64,000 nt of DNA from Oceanirhabdus sp942490885 (GTDB lineage: Bacteria; Bacillota; Clostridia; Clostridiales; Clostridiaceae). A program made the translations under genes and the position numbers. Position 1 is the stretch's first letter. Every line of letters begins with the position of its first letter. The notes beneath the pieces are model-generated. The model worked only from the letters and a program-made list of their open reading frames with translations. It was not told the origin of the DNA and did not search any database. The DNA lies in assembly GCA_942490885.1 (NCBI GenBank), contig CALNYT010000002.1, forward strand, positions 3,162,001 to 3,226,000, given 5' to 3'. Shown in pieces: positions 44,933 through 52,798 of this stretch.

Positions 44933-46174
44933 ATGTCTAAACAAGAACGAAGTTGGATTATATATGACTGGGCTTGCTCAGCATATACAATGACCATACT
45001 AACATTAATATTCCCTGTATTCTTTAAAACTTATATAGCTAAAGATTTGCCTGGTTATGAATCAACTGCATATCTTTCTTATGCTAATTCAGTTGCAGCA
45101 CTCATAATCGCTTTATTAGCACCTTTTCTAGGCATGATAGCTGATTTCAAAGGCAATAAAAAGAAATTCTTTTCATTCTTTCTAAGTCTAGGTTTATTAT
45201 TTACACTTGGTTTATCATTTATTTCACAAGGAAAAATTTTCTTCAGCTTATTTATTTTCATTTTATCAATTATTGGGTACGCTGGAGCTAATGTTTTCTA
45301 CGATTCATTTTTAACCGATATATCACCTCCTGAAAGAATGGACAAGGTCTCAACCCACGGGTTTGCTTGGGGATACATAGGTGGTGTACTTTTATTTATC
45401 ATCTCATATTTAATTATTTACTTCCGTGATTCACTTGGTATTAGTCTTACCTTTGCTACTAAACTTTCATTTATATTTACAGCCATTTGGTGGCTTATAT
45501 TCTCAATACCTATGATTAAAAATGTAAAACAGAATCATTATATTGAACCCGTTAAAAATCCATTTTCATATACATGTAAGAAAACACTTTCTATACTAAA
45601 AACAGTAAAGAAAAACAAACCAGCTTTTATGTTTCTACTAGCGTATTTTTTCTATATAGATGGCGTTTCTACAATAATAAAACTTTCATCTTCATATGGT
45701 TTAGATTTAGGTATTAGTCAAAATACCCTTATGATTATATTTATAATGACACAATTTTTAGCCTTCCCATGTGCAATACTTTTTGCAAAGCTGGCGAAAA
45801 TCTTTTCACCTAAGAAGATAATATTATTAGGTATAGGAATATACACTTTTATAAGTATATTTGCATTTTTCATGAGTACGCCTTTACATTTTTGGATTAT
45901 GGCTATAATGGTTGCCTGTGCTCAGGGCGGTATTCAAGCTCTAAGTAGATCCTACTTTGGAAAACTTATTCCAAAGGAAAATTCTAGCGAATTCTTTGGA
46001 ATATATAATATTTTCGGCAGATTTGCAACAATAATGGGACCATTGTTATTAGGTGGTTTAACAACTTTAACAGGTAATACAAAATATGGTGTTCTAAGCT
46101 TAATTGCATTATTTGCGATAGGAGGAATGCTATTGATTAGAGTTCCAGAAACCGATAATAAATTATCTAAATAA
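44933..46174 (+). CDS. MFS transporter, UMF1 (Atg22-like) family
   Basis: The 413-aa protein has about 12 membrane helices and the family signature WIIYDWACSAYTMTILTLIF at the N-terminus, followed by a MIADFKGNKKKFF loop and VFYDSFLTDISPPERMDKVS near residue 125. UMF1 proteins are MFS transporters related to yeast Atg22, an amino-acid effluxer; the bacterial substrates are unknown. It starts behind AAGGAGTG and ends at a strong terminator shared with the convergent DUF1292 gene. Confidence 0.9.
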   Translation: MSKQERSWIIYDWACSAYTMTILTLIFPVFFKTYIAKDLPGYESTAYLSYANSVAALIIALLAPFLGMIADFKGNKKKFFSFFLSLGLLFTLGLSFISQGKIFFSLFIFILSIIGYAGANVFYDSFLTDISPPERMDKVSTHGFAWGYIGGVLLFIISYLIIYFRDSLGISLTFATKLSFIFTAIWWLIFSIPMIKNVKQNHYIEPVKNPFSYTCKKTLSILKTVKKNKPAFMFLLAYFFYIDGVSTIIKLSSSYGLDLGISQNTLMIIFIMTQFLAFPCAILFAKLAKIFSPKKIILLGIGIYTFISIFAFFMSTPLHFWIMAIMVACAQGGIQALSRSYFGKLIPKENSSEFFGIYNIFGRFATIMGPLLLGGLTTLTGNTKYGVLSLIALFAIGGMLLIRVPETDNKLSK

Positions 46175-46206
46175 AGAACTCTATAATAGTCGCGAAATAA
46201 CACATA

Positions 46207-46242
46207 TAAAAATACAGCACGCTCGCGCGTGCTGTATTTTAG
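46207..46242. terminator. Bidirectional terminator between UMF1 and DUF1292 genes
   Basis: AAAATACAGCACGC and GCGTGCTGTATTTT form a 14-bp stem around a 4-nt loop, with T-rich tails on both strands. The DUF1292 stop codon lies at its edge. Confidence 0.85.
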
Positions 46243-46472
46243 CTTTGCTTTAAGTTATAAGCTTTAAGTACTTGTGCAAATTCTTCCCCAGCTCCTATTG
46301 ATTGATAATCTTTCTTTCCATTCTTTTCTATAACTCTATAAGCAAAGGCATTATCACTATTCATCGCAGATAATATTACATACTTTTTGCCATTGACAGT
46401 CATTTTATCAACTAACTCTAGCTCAACTTTTTTACCTAAATCATTTTCAACTATCATAAAAACATCTTTCAT
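46239..46472 (-). CDS. DUF1292 small protein
   Basis: The product from ATG 46472 is 77 aa; AAGGAG lies 8 nt upstream and an in-frame TTG just upstream overlaps the spacer. The sequence MIVENDLGKKVELELVD and then GKKYVILSAMNSDNAFAYRV matches DUF1292, a family of small soluble beta-rich proteins common in Firmicutes, related to YrzB. Function is unknown. In other genomes such genes lie by ruvX or fur-like genes, which is not the case here. Confidence 0.8.
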   Translation of the reverse strand: MKDVFMIVENDLGKKVELELVDKMTVNGKKYVILSAMNSDNAFAYRVIEKNGKKDYQSIGAGEEFAQVLKAYNLKQS

Positions 46473-46591
46473 GATCAACTCTCCTTAATATTATTTAAAG
46501 CATATTCAAATAGATAACCAGTCAATATTTTTCGTACGCTTAATATTAAGTTGCTCTTACTCTATTAAAATTATTACTATGAAAAACACAT

Positions 46592-47047
46592 TTAACAAAT
46601 ATTTGTTCCAAAATACATAGCCCATAAACATACAGCTGAAAACCTTGTTCCTCTAGCCATAAAGGAAACTGTTAAGACCTTCCCTACTCCAATACCGACT
46701 ACTCCTGATATTAATGCAAATAGCTTATATGGCAATGGTGTTAATGCTGCAATACCAATTGCCCAAACTCCAAACTTTGCAAAATATTTTTTGGATATAT
46801 CTAGTTTCTTTTTATTCATAATTCTTGACACTATATGTTTTTCACCATATTTACCCAGTTTATTCCCTATTCCTGCTCCTATTACTGAACCTAATGTACC
46901 AACTATTATAGCAAACAAAATCATCTTAGGATTTAGTACTGCAAAAGGTATAAGAAGAGTTTCAACTGGCACTGGTAGAAAAATCGCTTCAGCTATAGCA
47001 AGAATAAATATTCCTATTAATCCATAATGTGATAAAAAATTCACCAT
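46592..47047 (-). CDS. VTT/DedA-type membrane protein (YqaA-like)
   Basis: The 151-aa protein starts at ATG 47047 with AGAGGTG 6 nt upstream. It has about four hydrophobic segments and SNARE-associated (VTT) domain features: FILAIAEAIFLPVPVETLLI, the GTLGSVIGAGIGNKLGKYGE loop and TPLPYKLFALISGVVGI with the membrane-embedded Arg/Lys-Pro region. The shorter YqaA-like branch fits best. Related DedA proteins flip undecaprenyl phosphate or phospholipids, so a lipid role is plausible but not shown. Confidence 0.82.
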   Translation of the reverse strand: MVNFLSHYGLIGIFILAIAEAIFLPVPVETLLIPFAVLNPKMILFAIIVGTLGSVIGAGIGNKLGKYGEKHIVSRIMNKKKLDISKKYFAKFGVWAIGIAALTPLPYKLFALISGVVGIGVGKVLTVSFMARGTRFSAVCLWAMYFGTNIC

Positions 47048-47182
47048 ATAATTCACCTCTGTTAATCAACCTATTTTTTTAATTATTATCATTATGAATT
47101 AAATTATACAATAGAAATATTAAATATTTCTTAAATTAAATATTTATTATTATTTAATTTAATCCTCTTTTTACATTTATAC

Positions 47183-47229
47183 CTTTTTAAATAATCTGAG
47201 CCACGGTATTCCGCGGCTCAGATTATTTA
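47183..47229 (-). terminator. Strong terminator after leucine-rich repeat gene
   Basis: On the minus strand AAATAATCTGAGCCGCGG pairs with CCGTGGCTCAGATTATTT (one G-U pair), loop AATA, followed by AAAAAGG; an A-run also precedes the stem on the other strand. Confidence 0.75.
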
Positions 47230-47238
47230 GTAATTTGA

Positions 47239-48024
47239 TTAATTTATTTTAATTTTATCAAGAGGGTCAAAGTTTTTGATATTGTTCCCATTGATGTCTA
47301 AAACCTCAAATCGTTTAAAGCTTTGAAGTACTTCTACATCTTCAATATCATTATTACTTAAGAATAGCCATTTCAAGTCTTTTAAGTTTTGTATAGGTGA
47401 TAAATCTTTTATATTATTATTTGATAAATTCACCATCTCTAAAGAATAATTACTTTTTATAAAATCAATATTTTCTATATTATTATTTTTCATTGATAAT
47501 CCTTTTAATTTTTTTAGTGCAGATAAATCTGATATATCCTTCATATCATTATTACTCACATTAATGGACTCTAACCTTTCACAATATGTTAATGAAGCAA
47601 TATCTTTAATTCTATTATTTTCTCCGTAGAAGTACACTAATTTTTTCAAATCACTTACAGGGGTTATATCTTCAATATCATTATATGCTAAATTAACCAT
47701 CCTCAAATTAGTCAAGTATTGAATTCCTTCCAAACTTTTTATCCCTAAATTATTTATATCCAAAGATTTTATATCAAATAAGTCATCATTAGTAATATTT
47801 ACTCTATCTTTTCCTATAACTTCTTCTATTTTTCTTATAAGACTCTCATCATGAAATTCTGTTATATATTTCTTCTCATTCACTTCAAGAAGTTTATCTT
47901 TATCTATATTAATCTTTATTCCTTCATCCTCTGCAATAACAACATATGTAGGAACGTTAAAGAAACTCTTTGTCAATCCAATACTAATTGCTACCATTAA
48001 TGTTGCAATAATAAACTTTTTCAT
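47239..48024 (-). CDS. Secreted leucine-rich repeat protein (SDS22-like repeats)
   Basis: The 261-aa protein has an N-terminal signal-like helix (FIIATLMVAISIGLTKSFF) and then about seven leucine-rich repeats of 22 residues, each with the pattern LxxLxxLxxNxIxDIxPL, for example LTNLRMVNLAYNDIEDITPV. This is the internalin-type SDS22 repeat. There is no LPxTG sorting signal or other surface anchor, so the protein is either released or held by the uncut signal helix. Typical role is protein-protein binding outside the cell; the partner is unknown. Confidence 0.85.
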   Translation of the reverse strand: MKKFIIATLMVAISIGLTKSFFNVPTYVVIAEDEGIKINIDKDKLLEVNEKKYITEFHDESLIRKIEEVIGKDRVNITNDDLFDIKSLDINNLGIKSLEGIQYLTNLRMVNLAYNDIEDITPVSDLKKLVYFYGENNRIKDIASLTYCERLESINVSNNDMKDISDLSALKKLKGLSMKNNNIENIDFIKSNYSLEMVNLSNNNIKDLSPIQNLKDLKWLFLSNNDIEDVEVLQSFKRFEVLDINGNNIKNFDPLDKIKIN

Positions 48025-48151
48025 ATAATCACCTCATTTATCAATAATTTAACTTGTTTCTTTATATCTACATTATAATAGTAAACCCATTACTTAGTGT
48101 GACAAATCTATGACAAATAGTTACATATAGGTTACAAAGAATTCTTGATAA

Positions 48152-48192
48152 AATATTAAAGCACATAGAGAATTTGAATCCTCCATGTGCTC
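48152..48192 (-). terminator. Terminator of second chemoreceptor gene
   Basis: AGCACATGGAGGATTC pairs imperfectly with AATTCTCTATGTGCT on the minus strand, followed by TTTAATATTTT. Confidence 0.6.
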
Positions 48193-48202
48193 TTATTTAA
48201 TC

Positions 48203-49894
48203 TTATACTTTAAAGTTATTCATTTCATCTAATAATTCTTTAGCTAGTTCTTCTAACCCTATAGCCACGCTTGCTATTTCTTCATTTCCTATGTTCATTT
48301 CCTGTATAGAAGCTGCAATTTCTTCAGTAGCTGCAGATACTTCTTGTGAAGAACTAGATACTCCTAATACTCTATCATTCACTACATCTTTTTTACATAT
48401 TATACTTTTAACTTCTCTATTAATATTTGTAATTTTAGGCACCATATTTTCCATATCATCTATGACATTTTCCATAGCCTTTATTGAATTAGTAATATTC
48501 TCAACTCCGCTATTCAATCCATTTTCCATATTTCCAGATTCTTTTAACATATTTCTTGAATCATTCGTTATATTAACTATTAATTCATTTATTTTTTCTG
48601 CGGATTCTTTACTCTGCTCTGCTAATTTTCTAATTTCTTCAGCAACTACAGCAAATCCTCTACCTGAATCACCAGCTCTCGCTGCTTCTATAGATGCATT
48701 TAATGCTAATAAATTTGTTTGTTCCGCAATACCATTTATAACAGTTATAATTTCTGTAATCTTATTTACATTACCCCCAAGTTTATCAATTTTATTACCA
48801 AACTCTCCAAAATCAACCTTGAGTTGATTAATGAGAGATACTATACTATTCATTTCATTCTTGCCTTCATCCGCCTTCTCCTTAGTATCACCTAAATCAT
48901 TATAGACTCTATTAACTTCACCTGCTAAATCATTAAGTTCATTTCCAAAATCATCAAACTCCTTACACACCATGATTAATATGTTACTTTGTTCATTAAT
49001 TGTAGAAGTTATTTCCTCAACTGATGCGGTGATATTTTCCGATGTTACTGACATCTCTGACGAAACTTTTGCCAAATTATTAGTTGTTTCTTCAACTTTT
49101 GATGAAGACCCTTTAAGTATTCCTATCATATTTCTCATGGAAGCAATAGTATTAAATGTACCCTTTACAATACCATCAAACTCACTATGCATATTCAGCT
49201 CAATTTTCCCAGTAAGATTTCCTTGTCCAATCTTTTCTATTTCATTAGAAAGTACTTTTATCTTCTTCGTTAATAAGAAGATAATCACAGTAATAATCAA
49301 TATTATTAAAATAGAAAAAATTGTTAATATACCAATAAGTTTAAGCTCCACTCTTCCAATTCTCTCTATGATATTTTGATATTTATACCCTGCGAACCAA
49401 ACACCAACAACCTCTCTTTGAGCATTTTTTATTGGTACATATTTAGCCACTACCTTGTGTCCTTCAACATCAACGACATCCTTATATTCTTTACCTTTTT
49501 TTATTACTTCATCTTGTATCTCTTGTGATAGTTTTGTACCAATTATTCTCTCTCCGTTATTTTTTATATTTGTAGCAACCCTTGTATCATTTCTAAATAT
49601 TGTAACCATAATATCATCTTCTAAATAAGAATCTAATTTCTCGTTAATTCCATTTTGTTCCTCTATATCATAATTCCCTTTAAATAATCTTCCATCTTTA
49701 ATGTTCCAATCGCCCTTATGATCTTCATCAAATCCGTTATAAATTATATTAGTATATATATTAACAGCTTCCTGCTCAGAATCCATAAACCTATCAGCTA
49801 TAAGTTTTGTCAATACCACTGCCTGAATAGTTAATAGAATAAAAAATATTGTTATTAGTCTAAATTTGAAACTTCTAAAAAAATTCCCTTTCAT
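48203..49894 (-). CDS. Methyl-accepting chemotaxis protein with single Cache sensor
   Basis: The 563-aa receptor has membrane helices near residues 10-30 and 187-210. The extracytoplasmic part between them has the single-Cache pattern (VTIFRNDTRVATNIKNNGER, then GHKVVAKYVPIKNAQREVVG). A HAMP domain follows, then a long coiled coil with INGIAEQTNLLALNASIEAA and the tip EEIRKLAEQSKES. The start is fixed by AGGGAGG. It is an orphan receptor like the one at 29504-31237, with a different sensor. The ligand is unknown. Confidence 0.92.
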   Translation of the reverse strand: MKGNFFRSFKFRLITIFFILLTIQAVVLTKLIADRFMDSEQEAVNIYTNIIYNGFDEDHKGDWNIKDGRLFKGNYDIEEQNGINEKLDSYLEDDIMVTIFRNDTRVATNIKNNGERIIGTKLSQEIQDEVIKKGKEYKDVVDVEGHKVVAKYVPIKNAQREVVGVWFAGYKYQNIIERIGRVELKLIGILTIFSILIILIITVIIFLLTKKIKVLSNEIEKIGQGNLTGKIELNMHSEFDGIVKGTFNTIASMRNMIGILKGSSSKVEETTNNLAKVSSEMSVTSENITASVEEITSTINEQSNILIMVCKEFDDFGNELNDLAGEVNRVYNDLGDTKEKADEGKNEMNSIVSLINQLKVDFGEFGNKIDKLGGNVNKITEIITVINGIAEQTNLLALNASIEAARAGDSGRGFAVVAEEIRKLAEQSKESAEKINELIVNITNDSRNMLKESGNMENGLNSGVENITNSIKAMENVIDDMENMVPKITNINREVKSIICKKDVVNDRVLGVSSSSQEVSAATEEIAASIQEMNIGNEEIASVAIGLEELAKELLDEMNNFKV

Positions 49895-50056
49895 TGTATA
49901 ACCTCCCTAATTTAAACATGCCTTCACTATTATACAACAAAAGGATATTTTTTTACATATATTTTATAAACAAAATACGAATCACCTATATTTTTTTTAT
50001 TTTTTACCATAATTTCATATAATTTAAATTTCGCTTATTATAAGCAAAAACTCTAA

Positions 50057-51346
50057 TTATGGCATTAATCTATTTTTGTCTCTAGTAAACATAGTAGCTT
50101 CTCTAACATTCTCAATCCCCAACAACGATGCTGTTATTCTCTCTAGCCCTATTGCTAACCCACCGTGTGGTGGCATTCCATACTTAAATGCGCTTAAATA
50201 CCCTTCAAAACTTTCAGGGTTTAATCCCTTCTCAATCATCTTCGCTACTAATACTTCATAAGAATGTATTCTTTGTCCTCCAGTTGTTATCTCCAATCCT
50301 CTGAATATAAGGTCAAAACTCTTTGTTTCACCATTTGGAGCAGGCATAGTATACATGGGTCTTTTCTCCTGAGGATAATGAGTTAAGAATACAAAATCAC
50401 TTCCATATTTTTCTTTTACATATTCATTTATTAGCTTTTCTCCTTCTGGGTCAAGGTCTCTCTCAAGATTTGTTTTATTATACTGTGTTTTTAAAATCTG
50501 AATTGCTTCACTCATTTTCATCTTAGGTATTTCTTCCCCTATAATAGGAACATTAACCTCTAAAAGTTCAACTTCTTCCTTACATTCTTCACAAATATTG
50601 CGAATCACATATCTAAGCAAGTTCTCCTCTAATTCCATTATCTCATATTCATCTTGGATAAAGCCCATTTCAAGGTCAAGACTTATATATTCATTAATAT
50701 GTCTCTTTGTGTCATGACTCTCAGCTCTGTAAACGTGCCCAATTTCAAATACCCTCTCAAACCCAGATGATACCATCATCTGTTTATAGAATTGTGGACT
50801 CTGAGCAAGATAAGCTTTTTCATTGAAATATTTAACTTCAAATAATTCTGTCCCACCCTCAGTACCTTCTTTCACAATCTTAGGAGTAAATATTTCCTTA
50901 AACCCTTCTCCTCTTAGAAACTCTGAAAAAGACTTTGAAATACACTCTTGAATTTTGAATATTGCAGCAACCTTTCTATTTCTAAAACTTAGTACTCTAT
51001 TGTGTATCATCACATCTAGCGATGCTTCAATATTTTCTTTATTTACTTCCAAAGGCAACTCATAATTCACTCCATTTAGTACCTTCATATTTCTAACTTG
51101 AATTTCTACTTCTTCGTTCTTAGCACCACTCTTAGTTACCTCTCCAGTGATTTCAATTACACTCTCAACTCTTAAACCTTTTATATCAATTTCTTTTGTA
51201 TTAACAACACATTGTACAACTCCACTTCTATCTCTTAAAAATAAAAATGCTATTTTCCCAAGCTTTCTTACCCTATGAAGCCATCCTTGTATTTTTACTT
51301 CGTTTCCTATATTCTCATTTAAGTTTTTAACTAATGTTCTATTCAT
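50057..51346 (-). CDS. aspS: Archaeal-type aspartyl-tRNA synthetase (aspartate-tRNA(Asn/Asp) ligase)
   Basis: The 429-aa class II enzyme has an N-terminal OB-fold anticodon-binding domain (VKIQGWLHRVRKLGKIAFLF) and a catalytic core with FLRDRSGVVQCVV, AESHDTKRHINEYISLDLEM and the motif 3 segment GGLAIGLERITASLLGIEN. It lacks the GAD insertion of bacterial AspRS, so it is the archaeal/asparaginyl-like form that is often non-discriminating and charges tRNA(Asn) with Asp for amidation by GatCAB. It is controlled by a T-box leader whose specifier appears to be GAC, an Asp codon. Confidence 0.9.
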   Translation of the reverse strand: MNRTLVKNLNENIGNEVKIQGWLHRVRKLGKIAFLFLRDRSGVVQCVVNTKEIDIKGLRVESVIEITGEVTKSGAKNEEVEIQVRNMKVLNGVNYELPLEVNKENIEASLDVMIHNRVLSFRNRKVAAIFKIQECISKSFSEFLRGEGFKEIFTPKIVKEGTEGGTELFEVKYFNEKAYLAQSPQFYKQMMVSSGFERVFEIGHVYRAESHDTKRHINEYISLDLEMGFIQDEYEIMELEENLLRYVIRNICEECKEEVELLEVNVPIIGEEIPKMKMSEAIQILKTQYNKTNLERDLDPEGEKLINEYVKEKYGSDFVFLTHYPQEKRPMYTMPAPNGETKSFDLIFRGLEITTGGQRIHSYEVLVAKMIEKGLNPESFEGYLSAFKYGMPPHGGLAIGLERITASLLGIENVREATMFTRDKNRLMP

Positions 51347-51444
51347 TCAAATCACTCTCCATATTTTTTTGTTTTCATGATTCAAATTTCGAAATTTGAT
51401 ATGAGCAATGGCCAACTACTCACTTTATATGACATTTTATATAA

Positions 51445-51478
51445 CAAAAAATCGCCTCTAAAAATTTAGAGACGATTT
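51445..51478 (-). terminator. Second (proximal) T-box terminator
   Basis: On the minus strand AAATCGTCTCTAAA pairs with TTTAGAGGCGATTT (one G-U pair), followed by TTTT. It follows the T-box sequence AGGGTGGTACCGCG. Confidence 0.85.
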
Positions 51479-51536
51479 AAGTTGACTTATATCGCGGTAC
51501 CACCCTAATTAACTAAATTATCGTCTAAAAGCAAAA

Positions 51537-51581
51537 GCACCCCTGGGGAAATTACCCCAGGGGTAATTTCCCCAGGGGTGC
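51537..51581. repeat. Perfect 45-bp GC-rich palindrome inside the T-box leader
   Basis: The sequence is an inverted repeat of two 22-bp arms around a single central base (51559). It holds three 9-bp units CCCC(T/A)GGGG at a period of 15 bp, separated by AAATTA and TAATTT. It is far more GC-rich than its surroundings and lies between the first T-box terminator and the second T-box sequence. Confidence 0.9.
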
Positions 51582-51591
51582 CCCTTTAAAT

Positions 51592-51623
51592 AAAAAAATC
51601 TCACTTCAGTTAAGAAGTGAGAT
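51592..51623 (-). terminator. First (distal) T-box terminator
   Basis: On the minus strand ATCTCACTTC, loop TTAACT, GAAGTGAGAT and seven T residues, directly after the first T-box sequence. Confidence 0.88.
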
Positions 51624-51845
51624 ATATTATCCACGGTACCATTCTTATTAACTATTCCATAAAATAGTTCTCTTGGATCATTTAACGGTGATTAGCCGCG
51701 TTACCCTACTAATGTTTCAGATAACAAGTTCCAGGATGTCTTTCAAAACTATACTTCTTGTGGAGATCTCACCCTCCTCCACTCTCTGGTAAGGTTGTAG
51801 TTTTTACTCTTCCCTTCATAACAATTATTTCTATTAATTTATTAT

Positions 51846-51874
51846 ATTGTATTTCAATACACATATGTTGTCAA
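51846..51874 (-). promoter_or_regulatory. Consensus promoter of the aspS T-box leader
   Basis: TTGACA (51869-51874) and TACAAT (51846-51851) are separated by exactly 17 bp on the minus strand, just upstream of the predicted start of the T-box RNA. Confidence 0.8.
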
Positions 51875-52018
51875 GGCTATTTTGAAAATTTTTAGAATCT
51901 TTAAAACTTGATTTCAACTTTAAATACCATACATATTGCATAGCAGTTATACGCACTTCATATCCGAAATATGAATACAGATTTAAATAAAAGAGCATAT
52001 TCTATTCAAAATATGCCT

Positions 52019-52339
52019 TTAAATAATATTTTCGTATTTCTTCCTTCCATAAAGAACTCTCATTATAACAACTTGTTTATCTATTTCATCTACAATATAA
52101 AACGCTATATAGTTCTTTATAATTAATTTACGATAACCTTTACCTCTTAAAATCTCATCATTTACTAAACTACATGAGAAGGGAAATTGCTTTAATCTCA
52201 TTATACCTATTTCAATTTCATACATAAGATTTTCTGCTGCGCCTTCATTAAAAAGTGAATTTGCAATATAATTATAAATGTATTCTAGATCTTCATTAGC
52301 TTTGGGTGTTATCTTCAATCTATACTTATTTTCTTGCAT
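52019..52339 (-). CDS. RelE/ParE-family toxin
   Basis: The 106-aa protein has the RelE/ParE fold pattern: KYRLKITPKANEDLEYIYNY at the N-terminus, an AAENLMYEIEIGIMRLKQFP helix and the C-terminal strands YRKLIIKNYIAFYIVDE and VIMRVLYGRKKYENII. The tail favours the ParE or YoeB/RelE group, so it either cuts ribosome-bound mRNA or inhibits gyrase; which one cannot be decided here. It overlaps the antitoxin gene by 14 nt, the classical toxin-antitoxin layout. Confidence 0.87.
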   Translation of the reverse strand: MQENKYRLKITPKANEDLEYIYNYIANSLFNEGAAENLMYEIEIGIMRLKQFPFSCSLVNDEILRGKGYRKLIIKNYIAFYIVDEIDKQVVIMRVLYGRKKYENII

Positions 52340-52592
52340 ATTTATTCCTTAGCTTACTAAAAACTTCCTCTCCATCTAATAATACTTCTCCACTTTTTAT
52401 CTGTTCTTCAGCTTCACTTAACTTTTTATATAAATTCAACTTTGCAATAGATTTCTCATAGGTCTCTATACTCATAACCACTAAATCTCCGTATCCATTT
52501 TTTGTAATGAATATTGGTTCTTCATTCTTATGACACAATTCTGATATTTCAGTTGTATTTCTTAAATCCGTTATTGGACGTATATGAGGCAT
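52326..52592 (-). CDS. Phd/YefM-family antitoxin
   Basis: The 88-aa protein has the Phd/YefM pattern: RPITDLRNTTEISELCHKNE, then EPIFITKNGYGDLVVMSIETYE, with the C-terminal part (about 55-88) charged and helical as in toxin-neutralising tails. It should bind and neutralise the downstream toxin and repress its own promoter. A GGAGTTGAT ribosome binding site precedes the ATG. Three 10-bp repeats overlap the promoter, 50-85 bp upstream. Confidence 0.87.
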   Translation of the reverse strand: MPHIRPITDLRNTTEISELCHKNEEPIFITKNGYGDLVVMSIETYEKSIAKLNLYKKLSEAEEQIKSGEVLLDGEEVFSKLRNKYARK

Positions 52593-52623
52593 AAAATCAA
52601 CTCCTTTGTTTTATTATGTCATA

Positions 52624-52675
52624 ATTATAGCATTATTATGCATGAAATTCAATGCAATTCAATGCAATTCAATGC
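52624..52675 (-). promoter_or_regulatory. Toxin-antitoxin promoter with 10-bp operator-like repeats
   Basis: On the minus strand TTGAAT (52647-52652) and TATAAT (52624-52629) are 17 bp apart. AATTCAATGC occurs three times head to tail at 52646-52675 on the plus strand, with a degenerate fourth copy to 52684, so the -35 box lies inside the first unit. Confidence 0.7.
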
Positions 52676-52749
52676 AATACATTGTAAGTCAAGACCTTTT
52701 ATCTAGCTTCTCATTAATTCATCTAAACTTGAATTTATTTTGACTCTAC

Positions 52750-52798
52750 CATTTGAGAAGTGGGATATAATATCCACATACCATTCTTATTAACTATT
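52750..52798 (-). repeat. Relic of a T-box antiterminator at the peptidase stop codon
   Basis: On the minus strand AATAGTTAATAAGAATGGTA is identical to the start of the first T-box module of aspS (about 51636-51655), and TGGATATTATATCCCACTTC continues it. The T-box core has lost bases (GGTATG in place of GGTACCG) and the terminator stem is broken. The peptidase stop codon TAG lies within it. Confidence 0.8.

Larger units (their letters stand above)
51445..51838 (-). ncRNA. T-box leader of aspS with two antiterminator/terminator modules
   Basis: The minus-strand RNA begins near 51838. Stem I features are GGGAAGAGTA, the AGAGAG and GGTGAG motifs and a specifier side GAAAGACATCCTGG, where GAC (51738-51740) is an Asp codon. 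Two T-box sequences follow: AAGAATGGTACCGTGG (51631-51646) with its terminator TCTCACTTC...GAAGTGAGA plus T-run (51592-51623), and AGGGTGGTACCGCG (51493-51506) with the terminator at 51445-51478. No second Stem I lies between them; instead there is a 45-bp palindrome. A further related sequence AGTAGGGTAACGCGG is at about 51695-51710. Confidence 0.85.

Noticed and set aside
48291..48827. Open frame of 178 codons antisense to the second chemoreceptor
   Set aside because: The signalling domain on the minus strand is certain. The antisense frame reflects the regular codon use of a coiled coil.
51480..51780. Structured region considered as a tRNA gene
   Set aside because: There is no cloverleaf with CCA end or T-loop; the conserved GGTACCGCG sequences and terminators identify a T-box leader.
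52646..52684. Short tandem repeats as a possible CRISPR array
   Set aside because: The units are 10 bp with no spacers, and they overlap a promoter; an operator is the better reading.
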